Source: an uncultured Polaribacter sp. (GTDB taxonomy: Bacteria > Bacteroidota > Bacteroidia > Flavobacteriales > Flavobacteriaceae). Taken from it: a stretch of DNA of 64,000 nt. The stretch is from positions 1 to 64,000 of the forward strand of contig CAJWTV010000003.1 in the NCBI GenBank assembly GCA_913047375.1, given 5' to 3'. Positions 55,613 through 64,000 of this stretch are shown here, one piece after another. The notes under the pieces were generated by a model. It made no database searches. It saw nothing but the letters and a program-made list of their open reading frames with translations, and had not been told where the DNA came from. Position 1 is the stretch's first letter; each line of letters starts with the position of its first letter. Position numbers and translations under genes: made by a program.

Positions 55613-55635
55613 GTATATTAGTTATCTTTGTCAAA

Positions 55636-55666
55636 CAAATGTAAGTATCTACTTCATTTTTTACAA
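55636..55666 (-). promoter_or_regulatory. dnaX promoter
   Basis: Minus-strand TTG (55664-55666), a 20-nt spacer and TACATTTG (55636-55643), 23 bases before the dnaX ATG. Confidence 0.72.
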
Positions 55667-55748
55667 GAATGATTTTAAACAAAATACTAAAGTTGTAAAC
55701 AATTGTATTAAGTTTTTTATTTTTTAAATTTAAAATAAATATATCGAA

Positions 55749-56378
55749 ATGAAATTTATTAAAAGAGGAGTAATTATTGGATTTTTGACCCTATTATTTG
55801 TATGTTTTAGTTTTATAGAAAAAAATGAAACTGTTCAATATGAATCAAATAAGGAAATAAAAGTTGCTTATTTTGCAAGTGGTTGTTTTTGGTGTGTTGA
55901 GGCAGTATTCGAAAGTTTACATGGAGTTGAAGAGGCCGTTTCAGGTTATGCTGGTGGTCATACTAATAACCCTACTTATCAATCTACTGGTTCAGGAAAG
56001 ACTGGCCATGCAGAGACTGTTGCCGTTTATTATAACCCTAAAAAAATATCTTTTAAGACTTTAGTCACTGTTTATTTTGGATCTCATAATCCAACGACTG
56101 TTAATGGTCAAAAACCTGATTTTGGATCTCAATATCGATCGATAGCTTTCTATAAAACTGACTTACAAAGAAAAATTATTATAAATGCTATTACTGAACT
56201 AAGTAAAATCTATAATAACAAAATAGCTACAGAAGTTACTAAGTTTACTAAATTCTATATTGCTGAAGATTATCATCAAAACTTTGAAAGAAGAAACCCA
56301 AATCATCCCTATGTAAGATCAGTATCAATACCTAGGTTAAATAATTTTAAAAGGAAATTTCCTGAGTTATTAAAATAA
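55749..56378 (+). CDS. msrA: Peptide-methionine (S)-S-oxide reductase, exported
   Basis: Reduces methionine-S-sulfoxide. The catalytic Cys is in ASGCFWCVEAVFESL (about 41-55), followed by GYAGGHTNNPTYQSTGSGKT and HAETVAVYYNPKKI. A 30-residue hydrophobic N-terminus (IIGFLTLLFVCFSFIEKNE) precedes it, a signal peptide or anchor; its Cys does not sit in a good lipobox. With the lipoprotein MsrB it would give the periplasm both stereospecific repair enzymes. Confidence 0.95.
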   Translation: MKFIKRGVIIGFLTLLFVCFSFIEKNETVQYESNKEIKVAYFASGCFWCVEAVFESLHGVEEAVSGYAGGHTNNPTYQSTGSGKTGHAETVAVYYNPKKISFKTLVTVYFGSHNPTTVNGQKPDFGSQYRSIAFYKTDLQRKIIINAITELSKIYNNKIATEVTKFTKFYIAEDYHQNFERRNPNHPYVRSVSIPRLNNFKRKFPELLK

Positions 56379-56398
56379 AATAACATTGACATAAAAAA

Positions 56399-56423
56399 AA
56401 AGCTATCATATTATGATAGCTTT
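56399..56423. terminator. Bidirectional terminator msrA / acyl-CoA synthetase
   Basis: AAAGCTATCAT, loop ATT, ATGATAGCTTT with an A-run before and a T-rich stretch after. It lies between two convergent genes, 6 bases before the stop codon of the right-hand one. Confidence 0.88.
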
Positions 56424-56429
56424 CTTGTT

Positions 56430-58205
56430 TTAACAATCGTAAATATCGTTATATAAATTTTTATAAATATTCTTTATAACTTCACGTTTCATCTTCATTG
56501 TAGGTGTTAAATGACCTCCATTTATTGACCATTCGTCTTCAGTTAATCGAAACACTTTTATTTGTTCCCATTTTGCAAAATGATTATTACATGTGTCAAG
56601 CTCTGTTTGGATACGTTTGATTACTTCTTCTGAGGATATAATTTCTTGATTAGTTTTACCAATATTCAATTTTTTACGATCTATCCATTCTTTGATAAAT
56701 TCAAAATTTGGTTGAATTAGGGCTGCGGGCATTTTTTGCCCCTCACCAATCACCATCACTTGTTCTATAAAACGCGATTGTTTTAATTCACCCTCTAATA
56801 AAGGAGGTACTACATATTTCCCACCTGAAGTTTTAAACATCTCTTTTGTTCTCCCCGTGATCTTTAAAAAACCATCGGAATCAATTTCTCCTTTATCTCC
56901 TGTATGAAAAAAACCATCTTTTATTACTTCTGCTGTTTTTTCAGGATCTTTGTAGTATCCCATCATAACATTATGCCCTTTAACTAAAATTTCTCCAGTT
57001 TCTGCAATTTTTACAGTAATACCGTCTATAATTTTACCAACAGTACCAACTCTAAAACCACCATTTTCCATGCTGCTAACAGATACTACAGGTGATGTCT
57101 CTGTTAAGCCATAACCCTCCATAATTGGCATTCCTGCCGCAGTGAAAATTCTAGTTAATCTTGGCTGTAATGCAGAAGCACCTGAAGCCATTATTTTTAA
57201 TTCTCCGCCCAAGGCTGCTTGCCATTTAGAAAAAATTAATTTTTTAGCTAAAGCTAGTTGTTTTTCGTACCACCAACCATTTTGACCATAAGGCTCATAT
57301 TTTAATCCTAGATCTACAGCCCAAAAGAAAAGACGTTTTTTAATTCCAGTTAAATCTGCTCCTTTTGCAATAATTTTATCGAAAATTTTCTCATATAAAC
57401 GTGGAACTGCTGTCATCATATGAGGTTTAATTTCCTGTGCATTTTCAGTCAATTTCTCAAGAGACTCAGCAAAATTAATATGTACTCCACTATATTGATA
57501 TAGATATAAAATCATTCTTTCAAAAATATGACACACCGGTAAAAAACTTAATGCTTTATCCTTACCATAATTTAGAGGAATTTTTTTGTAACTCTCTAGA
57601 ACATTAGTAACAATATTTTTATGACTTAGCATAACTCCTTTGGGTCTTCCTGTTGTCCCAGAGGTGTATATCAGTGTTGCTAAATCTTCAGGTTTCACCT
57701 TATTTTTTATTTCTTCGACATCTTTTTGATTGTCACTATCTTTTCCAGATTTTAATATTTCTTCCCAGCTTTTTTCACCTTTAATATTATCAAAGGTAAA
57801 AACTCCTTTTAGTTTTGTATTTCCTTTTATTTTATTAATTTTATTTAATACCTCTAAATCAGATACAAAAACATAAGAAGCCTCAGAGTGATTTAACACA
57901 TATTCATAATCTTCTTTTGTAATAGTAGGGTAAATAGGTACATTTTGTGCACCAATTTGAAGAATTCCAATATCACAAATATTCCATTCAGTTCTATTAT
58001 TAGAAGAAATAATTGCTATTTTATCATTAGGCTGCACCCCTAAATTCAATAAACCTCTACTTATAGAGTTTGCTCTATTTATATATTCTTGAGTAGATAT
58101 AGAAACCCATTTTCCATCATATTTAGTAGTAAAAGCTTTTGGTAAATTATATTTTTCTAATTGATAATAAGGAAAATCGAATATTCTTGAGACTTTAGTA
58201 GACAT
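56430..58205 (-). CDS. AMP-forming long-chain acyl-CoA synthetase
   Basis: Activates fatty acids to acyl-CoA by way of acyl-AMP. The 591-aa protein has the P-loop TLIYTSGTTGRPKGVMLSHKN (cited by its ends, about 178-198), the EGYGLTETSPVVS motif, the HTGDKGEIDSDGFLKITGR segment and a C-terminal Lys in LTPTMKMKR. It most resembles the bacterial FadD15-type subgroup. Its promoter carries an operator-like inverted repeat. Confidence 0.93.
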   Translation of the reverse strand: MSTKVSRIFDFPYYQLEKYNLPKAFTTKYDGKWVSISTQEYINRANSISRGLLNLGVQPNDKIAIISSNNRTEWNICDIGILQIGAQNVPIYPTITKEDYEYVLNHSEASYVFVSDLEVLNKINKIKGNTKLKGVFTFDNIKGEKSWEEILKSGKDSDNQKDVEEIKNKVKPEDLATLIYTSGTTGRPKGVMLSHKNIVTNVLESYKKIPLNYGKDKALSFLPVCHIFERMILYLYQYSGVHINFAESLEKLTENAQEIKPHMMTAVPRLYEKIFDKIIAKGADLTGIKKRLFFWAVDLGLKYEPYGQNGWWYEKQLALAKKLIFSKWQAALGGELKIMASGASALQPRLTRIFTAAGMPIMEGYGLTETSPVVSVSSMENGGFRVGTVGKIIDGITVKIAETGEILVKGHNVMMGYYKDPEKTAEVIKDGFFHTGDKGEIDSDGFLKITGRTKEMFKTSGGKYVVPPLLEGELKQSRFIEQVMVIGEGQKMPAALIQPNFEFIKEWIDRKKLNIGKTNQEIISSEEVIKRIQTELDTCNNHFAKWEQIKVFRLTEDEWSINGGHLTPTMKMKREVIKNIYKNLYNDIYDC

Positions 58206-58232
58206 GCATTTATTTATTTATATGTGTAAGCC

Positions 58233-58266
58233 AAATTAGGTAATTTCTCCTAATTTTCCAAATGTA
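58233..58266 (-). promoter_or_regulatory. Acyl-CoA synthetase -7 element with overlapping inverted repeat
   Basis: Minus-strand TACATTTG (58259-58266) is followed by a perfect 8-bp inverted repeat AAATTAGG / CCTAATTT with an 8-base spacer (58233-58256), placed where transcription should begin. The position suits a repressor such as a TetR-type fatty-acid regulator. The factor is not known. Confidence 0.55.
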
Positions 58267-58321
58267 TAATATGAGTGTAAAATTTCATTTTATTTTTGCC
58301 TAGTAAATTAATTTTTCTAAA

Positions 58322-58348
58322 CAAAAAAAACAAACTTTAACAAGTTTG
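58322..58348 (-). terminator. purL terminator
   Basis: CAAACTT, loop TAAC, AAGTTTG (58331-58348), with A-runs at 58322-58330 that read as a U-run on the minus strand. It starts 29 bases after the purL stop codon. Confidence 0.82.
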
Positions 58349-58376
58349 CTTTTTAATTATTGATTAATAAATAATT

Positions 58377-61300
58377 TTATTTCTTGTTGTTAATCCACTT
58401 TCTTGCATTAATAAATGCTTCTAGCCATGGTGAAACTTCATCTTTTCTGTCAGCTGGATAATCAGCCCAATTCCATTGAAAAGTTGATCTTTCTATATGT
58501 GGCATTGTTACTAAGTGTCGTCCTGACTTGTCACATAGCATAGCAGTATTATAATCAGATCCATTTGGATTATTTGGGTAGCCTTTATATCCATATTTAG
58601 CAACAATATTATAATTTTTTTCAGATTCCGGTAAGTTAAATTTACCCTCTCCATGAGAAATCCAAACACCTAACTCAGAGCCAGATAAAGAGGATAACAT
58701 TATTGAGTTATTTTTTTGAATTTTCACAGAAGTAAATGATGATTCGTGCTTTTTAGAGTCGTTATGTAATAATTTACCGTGTATTTTATGTTCTGGATTA
58801 ATTAAGTCTAATTCCATCCACAATTGTGCTCCATTACATATACCAACTGAAAGAGTGTCTTCCCTGGCAAAGAAATTATTTAATGCAGTATTTGCTTTTT
58901 CATTATATTTAAATGCCCCAGCCCAACCTTTTGCAGAACCTAAAACATCTGAATTTGAAAACCCACCAACAGCACCAATAAATTGAATATCTTTTAAATT
59001 TTCTCGTCCAGAAATCAAATCAGTCATATGAACATCTTTAACGTCAAATCCAGCTAGATACATAGCGTTAGCCATTTCTCGTTCTGAATTAGACCCCTTT
59101 TCTCTAAGAATAGCTGCCTTAGGTTTTGGAGATGTTGTATTTATTTTTGGTAAGACCCCCTTAAAACCTTTAGGGAATTTATATCTTAAAGGTTGTTTTT
59201 TGTAATTATCAAATCTATTTTTAGCAAGATTATTTGCTGTTTGTTTACTATCTAATAAGTAAGATGTTTTGTACCAAATATCTCTCATTTGAGAAACATC
59301 AAAAGAGAACTTATCTTCGTTGTTAATAATTTTTACTATTCCAGAATTATTAGCTTCACCAATTTTAAAAAATTCAATACTATTTTTCTTTAGTATGTCC
59401 TCTATATCTTGCTTTGCTTGAAATACAATTCCAGAATTTTCTGAAAATAATACTTTAATACTGTCTTCTTCATTTAGGCTAGAGATATTGAAATCTGCTC
59501 CTAGATTTATATCAGCAAAACACATTTCTAACAATGTTGTAATTAATCCACCAGAGGCAACATCGTGTCCAGCAATAATTTTATCATTTTTAATTAAATT
59601 TTGAATCGTATTAAAAACATTTTTTACAAATGGAGCACTTTTTACATCCGGAGCTTCACTACCAATTGTATTTAATGACTGATTAAAAGAACTACCTCCT
59701 AATTTAAACTCATCTTGAGATATATTTATATAATATATGTATCCCTTATCTAACTTAACTAAAGGTTCTACAACTTTAGAAATTTCATTACAATTTCCCG
59801 CTGCTGATATTATTACAGTTCCTGGAGAAATTACTTCTCCATCAGGATATTTTTGTTTCATAGAAAGGGAATCCTTACCCGTTGGAACATTAATTCCAAG
59901 TTCTATAGAGAAATCTGATATTGCTTTTACTGCTTTATATAGACGAGCGTCTTCTCCTTCATTTTTACAAGGCCACATCCAGTTTGCAGATAATGAAACT
60001 GATGCTAAATTATCCTTTAAAGGTGCCCAAATAATATTTGTAAGGGACTCTGTAATAGAATTTCTACTTCCTGCTTCTGGATAAATTAAACCTGAGATAG
60101 GGGAGTGTCCAATAGAAGTTGCAACGCCTTCTTTCCCGTTATAATCTAAGGCCATTACACCTACGTTATTTAAAGGAATTTGAAGCGGTCCAACACATTG
60201 TTGTTTAGCTACTTTACCACCTACGGATCTATCTACTTTATTCGTTAACCAATCTTTACAAGCTACTGCTTCTAATTGTAAAACTTGTTCTAAATAGATT
60301 TGTAAATTTTTTATTTTGTAACGAGAGTTTTTATATTTTCTAATGATTGTTTTATCATTAAGTATGGTCTTAGGAGATGATCCAAACATATCTTCTAATT
60401 CAAAATCCATAGGTTTGTCACCTTTTGTTTTAGATTCGAAGGTAAATTTATGATTTTCTGTAACTTCACCAACCATATAAATCGGAGAACGCTCACGCTC
60501 TGCTATTTTTTGTAATGTCTTCAAGTTTTTTTCAGCGATAACTAATCCCATTCTCTCTTGAGATTCGTTTCCTATGATTTCTTTTGCAGATAATGTTGGG
60601 TCTCCTACAGGTAATTTATCTAAATCTATATTACCACCAGTATCTTCTACTAGTTCTGACAAACAGTTTAAATGTCCTCCAGCTCCATGATCATGAATGG
60701 AGACAATAAAGTTTTTTTTACTTTCGATCATTCCCCGAATGGCATTAGCAGCTCTTTTTTGCATTTCTGGATTTGATCGCTGTACAGCATTTAATTCTAT
60801 TCCTGAAGCAAATTCGCCTGTATCTGCTGATGATACAGCAGCACCACCCATTCCAATTCTATAATTATCGCCACCAAGGATTACGATTTTATCTCCTTGT
60901 TTTGGAGTATCTTTTAATGCTTGTTCTTCTTTTCCATAACCAATACCACCAGCCTGCATGATGACTTTATCGTATCCTAATTTTCTTGGTTTTGAACTAC
61001 TAGATGAAGAGTTTTCTTCATGCTCAAAAGTTAGTACTGAACCGGTAATTAGAGGTTGCCCAAATTTATTTCCAAAATCAGATGCTCCATTAGATGCCTT
61101 AATTAATATATCCATTGGAGTTTGATATAACCAATCTCTCGCTTCAAATTTATTTTCCCAATATCTATTTTCTTCTAGACGGGAATATGAAGTCATATAA
61201 ACAGCAGTTCCTGCTAATGGTAGAGAGCCTTTACCGCCTGCAAGTCGATCTCTAATTTCTCCGCCAGAACCAGTAGCTGCTCCATTAAAAGGCTCAACTG

Positions 61301-62060
61301 TTGTGGGGAAATTATGTGTTTCAGCTTTTATCGAAATAACAGAATTAAAATCTTCGGTTTGATAAAAATCAGGTTTATGGGCTGTTTTAGGTGCAAATTG
61401 AACTGCCTTTGGACCTTTTATAAATGCAACATTATCTTTGTAAGCAGAAATGATGTCATTTGGAAACTGTTTAGACGTTTCTTTAATCATTTTAAAAAGG
61501 GAAGAGGGCTGCTCTTCTCCATCAATAATAAAAGTTCCATTAAAAATTTTATGGCGACAATGTTCCGAGTTTACTTGACTAAATCCAAATACTTCTGAAT
61601 CTGTTAATTTTCTTCCTATTTTTACTGCAATATTTTCTAAATATATAACTTCATCATCATTTAATGATAGTCCTTCTTGTTTATTGTAAGCAGCAATATC
61701 TTCAATATTTATTATAGCTTCTGGTTGAATATCAATTTTAAAAGAATCTTGATTTAATCCATCAAACTTCTCTGAAATCATTGGGTCAAAATCAGAAAAA
61801 TCATTACTTACATTAATAAATTCTTCGATTCTAATAATATCTTTAACCCCCATGTTCTGAGTAATTTCAACTGCATTTGTACTCCATGGTGTAATCATTG
61901 CAACTCTAGGTCCAATAAAAAAAGCGTCGATTGATGACACTTCTATTTTTGGTTGATTTGCAAACAGCCAAATTAATTTTTCAATAGTTTCTGTATTTAA
62001 TTCTTTTGTTGTTTGAACAGCAAATATTTTACTGTCTGCGTTTCCAAAAAAGTGAATCAT
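58377..62060 (-). CDS. purL: Phosphoribosylformylglycinamidine synthase, large fused type
   Basis: Fourth step of purine synthesis: FGAR, glutamine and ATP to FGAM. It is the single-chain form (1227 aa) with N-terminal PurS-like region, two PurM-type ATP domains (KAETHNFPTTVEPFNGAAT at about 245-263, DGKEGVATSIGHSP-type second copy) and a C-terminal glutaminase. The glutaminase Cys is in VGICNGAQLWMEL (about 1063), and the His in ISHGEGKF and MPHIERSTF. It has a -7 element TAAATTTG at 62092-62099 facing it. Confidence 0.97.
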   Translation of the reverse strand: MIHFFGNADSKIFAVQTTKELNTETIEKLIWLFANQPKIEVSSIDAFFIGPRVAMITPWSTNAVEITQNMGVKDIIRIEEFINVSNDFSDFDPMISEKFDGLNQDSFKIDIQPEAIINIEDIAAYNKQEGLSLNDDEVIYLENIAVKIGRKLTDSEVFGFSQVNSEHCRHKIFNGTFIIDGEEQPSSLFKMIKETSKQFPNDIISAYKDNVAFIKGPKAVQFAPKTAHKPDFYQTEDFNSVISIKAETHNFPTTVEPFNGAATGSGGEIRDRLAGGKGSLPLAGTAVYMTSYSRLEENRYWENKFEARDWLYQTPMDILIKASNGASDFGNKFGQPLITGSVLTFEHEENSSSSSSKPRKLGYDKVIMQAGGIGYGKEEQALKDTPKQGDKIVILGGDNYRIGMGGAAVSSADTGEFASGIELNAVQRSNPEMQKRAANAIRGMIESKKNFIVSIHDHGAGGHLNCLSELVEDTGGNIDLDKLPVGDPTLSAKEIIGNESQERMGLVIAEKNLKTLQKIAERERSPIYMVGEVTENHKFTFESKTKGDKPMDFELEDMFGSSPKTILNDKTIIRKYKNSRYKIKNLQIYLEQVLQLEAVACKDWLTNKVDRSVGGKVAKQQCVGPLQIPLNNVGVMALDYNGKEGVATSIGHSPISGLIYPEAGSRNSITESLTNIIWAPLKDNLASVSLSANWMWPCKNEGEDARLYKAVKAISDFSIELGINVPTGKDSLSMKQKYPDGEVISPGTVIISAAGNCNEISKVVEPLVKLDKGYIYYINISQDEFKLGGSSFNQSLNTIGSEAPDVKSAPFVKNVFNTIQNLIKNDKIIAGHDVASGGLITTLLEMCFADINLGADFNISSLNEEDSIKVLFSENSGIVFQAKQDIEDILKKNSIEFFKIGEANNSGIVKIINNEDKFSFDVSQMRDIWYKTSYLLDSKQTANNLAKNRFDNYKKQPLRYKFPKGFKGVLPKINTTSPKPKAAILREKGSNSEREMANAMYLAGFDVKDVHMTDLISGRENLKDIQFIGAVGGFSNSDVLGSAKGWAGAFKYNEKANTALNNFFAREDTLSVGICNGAQLWMELDLINPEHKIHGKLLHNDSKKHESSFTSVKIQKNNSIMLSSLSGSELGVWISHGEGKFNLPESEKNYNIVAKYGYKGYPNNPNGSDYNTAMLCDKSGRHLVTMPHIERSTFQWNWADYPADRKDEVSPWLEAFINARKWINNKK

Positions 62061-62171
62061 TTTATAATTTTTGTTATGTTGTTGTAAATAACAAATTTAC
62101 TTTTTTTAGTTAAAAATAAACCATTATATTATATTGAATAGTTAGAGTTATTCACTTAGTTATCCACTATA

Positions 62172-62220
62172 AATAAACTTAAAAAAGACAAATATATTAT
62201 TTGTCTTTTTTAAGTTTATT
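62172..62220. terminator. Long perfect hairpin, terminator of the secreted nuclease gene
   Basis: A perfect 22-bp stem (arms 62172-62193 and 62199-62220, containing AAAAAAGACAAAT and ATTTGTCTTTTTT) with a 5-base loop. It follows the nuclease stop codon by 17 bases on the minus strand. The internal U-run is inside the stem, so it might act as a stabiliser or processing site as well as a terminator. Confidence 0.8.
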
Positions 62221-62236
62221 TATAAGAAGTTAATTA

Positions 62237-64000
62237 TTATCTTTTTATGAATTTCTTTGTAATGAATTTCTTCTCTGAAGCTATTTTTATTAAATATACA
62301 CCCTTAGGAAGGTAAGAAACATCGATACTATTTCTATTCACAGTAACGACCTTTTTTTTAATTAGTTTACCTAAAATACTATAAACTGATATTTGTAAGT
62401 CTTCAGTTGTATTAAAATATAATGCATTTCCACTATTTGGATTTGGGAACATTTTGAAATTAACCAAACTATTATATTCATTACTCATAGTGTAACTATG
62501 AGTTCCAATACCATCAAAAGTATTTGCATCAAATACGTCCCACTCGTTTATATCATATGTTGTATTAGGAGATATAATATCAGATTTTCTTCTAAGTGTC
62601 ATATTTTGCGCAAAGTTTCCACTATTTCCAAAAGTACCAACTATATCAATTAGGACACCATCTTTAAAAAGTCCGATAGGATCATTACCATTAAAATTCA
62701 TAGGAGAGGTATCAGGGTGAATTAAGTCAGCATTATCTATTAATTCTTGAGCGCTTGAGCCGCCGTTGACAATAACAAATACGTCTCCAGTTGTAATATT
62801 TTGAACAGAACCGCTATCCAAAGCCAGTTCAGTTATCCAATCTCCTGCTCCGTTAGATTGTTTTTTAATTGAATATCCTGTTAGATTGATTGCCGAGCTT
62901 GTTAAGTTAACGATTTCTATGGCTTTATTAACTCCCCCTTGAGGCTCTACATATTCAGATATAAATAATTCGTTAACTCCATTAGATTGACCGTCAGTAG
63001 TCGTTATAGCTACCTCATCACTTTGTTCAGATTCATTATCTGCAGCATCTTTTGCAGAAATACTTATTTGATAAGTTGTAGATATTGTTAAACCGGATAA
63101 TGTATAAGATAAATCTGGTGTATTTCCTTCCAAAGAACCATTAACAAATACATTATAATCAGTCACGGCAGTATCATCAGTCCCTGCATCCCAATTTATT
63201 TTGAATGCTGTCCCGGAAATATTACTCGCTGTTATATTGGTTGGTGCACTCGGTGCAGTTGAGTCAATTGTCGTAGAACTATTTAAAACAGCACTTTTTT
63301 CGGATTTATTATTAGCGAAGTCTCTAGCTTCAATTTCTACAGCATATGAAGTATCAGGAGCTAATCCTGTTAATTGAAAACTAATATTTGAAGTTTGAGA
63401 TGTTAAAACATCATCTATATAAATATTATATCCAGTAACACCGATATCATCTGTGGAGGCAGTCCAATTTAAATCTATAGTGGTAGTAGTTTGATTACTA
63501 GCTTCAACACCAGTTGGTTGAGTAGGAGCAACATTATCGTCACTTGATATTCCCCATAAGTCTTCTGCATTTTCTGTACCCCCCCATATCATAGTTGCTA
63601 AATAAGGGTTGTCTATAAATGGATTTCTATTTCCTTGTGCTGACCCATTACTTAAGTCTTCGTGATAAGTATTTCTATTTTTTTCAATATTTGAAACAGG
63701 GTCTTCAACGTTCCATTTTAAAAATAGATCGATCATATCATCTTGAGTTAAACTATTATCACCAATACCTATGTTAGTTGGTAAACAACGATCTTCATAT
63801 CGAACATACATATACATCATCATTCTGGCAACATCTCCTTTCCATTCGTCACCTGGATACCAACCCCCTTGAGATATTCCCGAATTTCCAGAACCTTCAG
63901 CGAAACGTTTATTTCCTCTCGAACTATTTGTTGGTTTATCAACAGGCCTTAAATTATGAGCATCTTGTCCAGGTATAGTAGATGTTGTTATTGGTGGATT
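62237..64000 (-). CDS. Secreted endonuclease I with FN3, lamin-tail and T9SS sorting domains (5' end outside window)
   Basis: Partial gene; the frame stays open to the right edge, so the true start is beyond it. The visible part begins with the C-terminal half of an endonuclease I domain: QDAHNLRPVDKPTNSSRGNK, EWKGDVARMMMYMYVRYEDR, then QGNRNPFIDNPYLA. Two fibronectin type III domains follow (NLWTASTDDIGVTGYNIYI-like strands and KINWDAGTDDTAVTDYNVFV), then a lamin-tail domain (ISEYVEPQGGVNKAIEIVNL, NDPIGLFKDGVLIDIVGTFG) and a T9SS type A sorting domain (MFPNPNSGNALYFNTTED, ending KKFITKKFIKR). It is secreted for DNA breakdown outside the cell, giving nucleotides or phosphate. Confidence 0.93.
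   Translation of the reverse strand, partial: NPPITTSTIPGQDAHNLRPVDKPTNSSRGNKRFAEGSGNSGISQGGWYPGDEWKGDVARMMMYMYVRYEDRCLPTNIGIGDNSLTQDDMIDLFLKWNVEDPVSNIEKNRNTYHEDLSNGSAQGNRNPFIDNPYLATMIWGGTENAEDLWGISSDDNVAPTQPTGVEASNQTTTTIDLNWTASTDDIGVTGYNIYIDDVLTSQTSNISFQLTGLAPDTSYAVEIEARDFANNKSEKSAVLNSSTTIDSTAPSAPTNITASNISGTAFKINWDAGTDDTAVTDYNVFVNGSLEGNTPDLSYTLSGLTISTTYQISISAKDAADNESEQSDEVAITTTDGQSNGVNELFISEYVEPQGGVNKAIEIVNLTSSAINLTGYSIKKQSNGAGDWITELALDSGSVQNITTGDVFVIVNGGSSAQELIDNADLIHPDTSPMNFNGNDPIGLFKDGVLIDIVGTFGNSGNFAQNMTLRRKSDIISPNTTYDINEWDVFDANTFDGIGTHSYTMSNEYNSLVNFKMFPNPNSGNALYFNTTEDLQISVYSILGKLIKKKVVTVNRNSIDVSYLPKGVYLIKIASEKKFITKKFIKR

Noticed and set aside
55623..55630. TATCTTTG on the plus strand as a possible msrA promoter
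   Set aside because: It lies 119 bases before msrA, beside the mapped-looking dnaX promoter, with no -33 box; chance is likely in such AT-rich DNA.
1..64000. CRISPR array, insertion sequence, prophage or defence island
   Set aside because: No repeated spacer-like units, transposase, integrase or restriction gene was seen; gene content is housekeeping throughout.

Overview
The window is a stretch of AT-rich (by eye about 30% GC) chromosome from a member of the phylum Bacteroidota, almost certainly family Flavobacteriaceae. The support is a gldI-type gliding-motility prolyl isomerase, a type IX secretion (T9SS) C-terminal sorting domain on a secreted nuclease, Bacteroidota-type promoters (TTG, 18-21 nt spacer, TAnnTTTG), a SecA with the large insertion seen in this phylum, and several small protein families known mainly from flavobacteria. 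The genus cannot be fixed from sequence alone.

Layout. 0-4.1 kb (minus strand): M28 peptidase lipoprotein, a FecCD-type ABC importer core, rdgB and rlmH. 4.2-8.7 kb (plus): nadC, a decayed pentapeptide-repeat gene, yihY, hisS and folE. 8.7-15.1 kb (minus): secA, a DUF2795 protein, a cobalamin adenosyltransferase, a methyltransferase-like protein and hutI. 15.1-16.8 kb (plus): DinB-like, lipoprotein and cupin genes. 16.8-21.2 kb (minus): a TIGR02206 membrane protein, folD, ffh, msrB and an alpha/beta hydrolase. 21.4-26.3 kb: an MFS transporter (plus), then a CDP-alcohol phosphatidyltransferase, terC, a small lipoprotein and purB (minus). 26.4-28.9 kb (plus): mnmA, an NPD/FabK-like flavoprotein and a cold-shock protein. 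28.9-31.2 kb (minus): a lytic transglycosylase and mtaB. 31.3-33 kb (plus): a peptide-binding lipoprotein. 33-39.1 kb (minus): an EEP-family protein, two rhomboids, mutL, a small membrane protein, ribH and a TPR protein. 39.2-40.6 kb (plus): recF and a DciA-like gene. 40.7-42.2 kb (minus): ndk and a PhoD-like phosphatase. 42.3-46.2 kb (plus): nrnA, gldI, two further prolyl isomerase lipoproteins and a PAP2 phosphatase. 46.2-55.6 kb (minus): an LtaS-like enzyme, mnmE, a DUF4268/miaE/SulP/Usp run and dnaX. 55.7-56.4 kb (plus): msrA. 56.4-64 kb (minus): an AMP-forming acyl-CoA synthetase, purL, and a T9SS-secreted endonuclease I that runs off the right edge.

How the genes fit together. Most are housekeeping: purine synthesis (purB, purL), folate and one-carbon metabolism (folE, folD), NAD and flavin synthesis (nadC, ribH), tRNA modification (mnmA, mnmE, mtaB, miaE), replication and repair (dnaX, recF, mutL, rdgB) and protein export (secA, ffh). 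A second theme is the cell envelope: many lipoproteins, three periplasmic prolyl isomerases in one operon, exported MsrA and MsrB, two rhomboids, a lytic transglycosylase and an LtaS-like transferase.

I saw no CRISPR array, insertion sequence, prophage, rRNA or tRNA, and no defence or biosynthetic island. The most unusual items are two gene remnants (a pentapeptide-repeat gene and the tail of an outer-membrane receptor), a palindromic divergent promoter between hutI and the DinB gene, an operator-like inverted repeat at the acyl-CoA synthetase promoter, a MutL without the endonuclease motif, and a SulP transporter with an extra C-terminal domain. I do not see a convincing new multi-gene system here.
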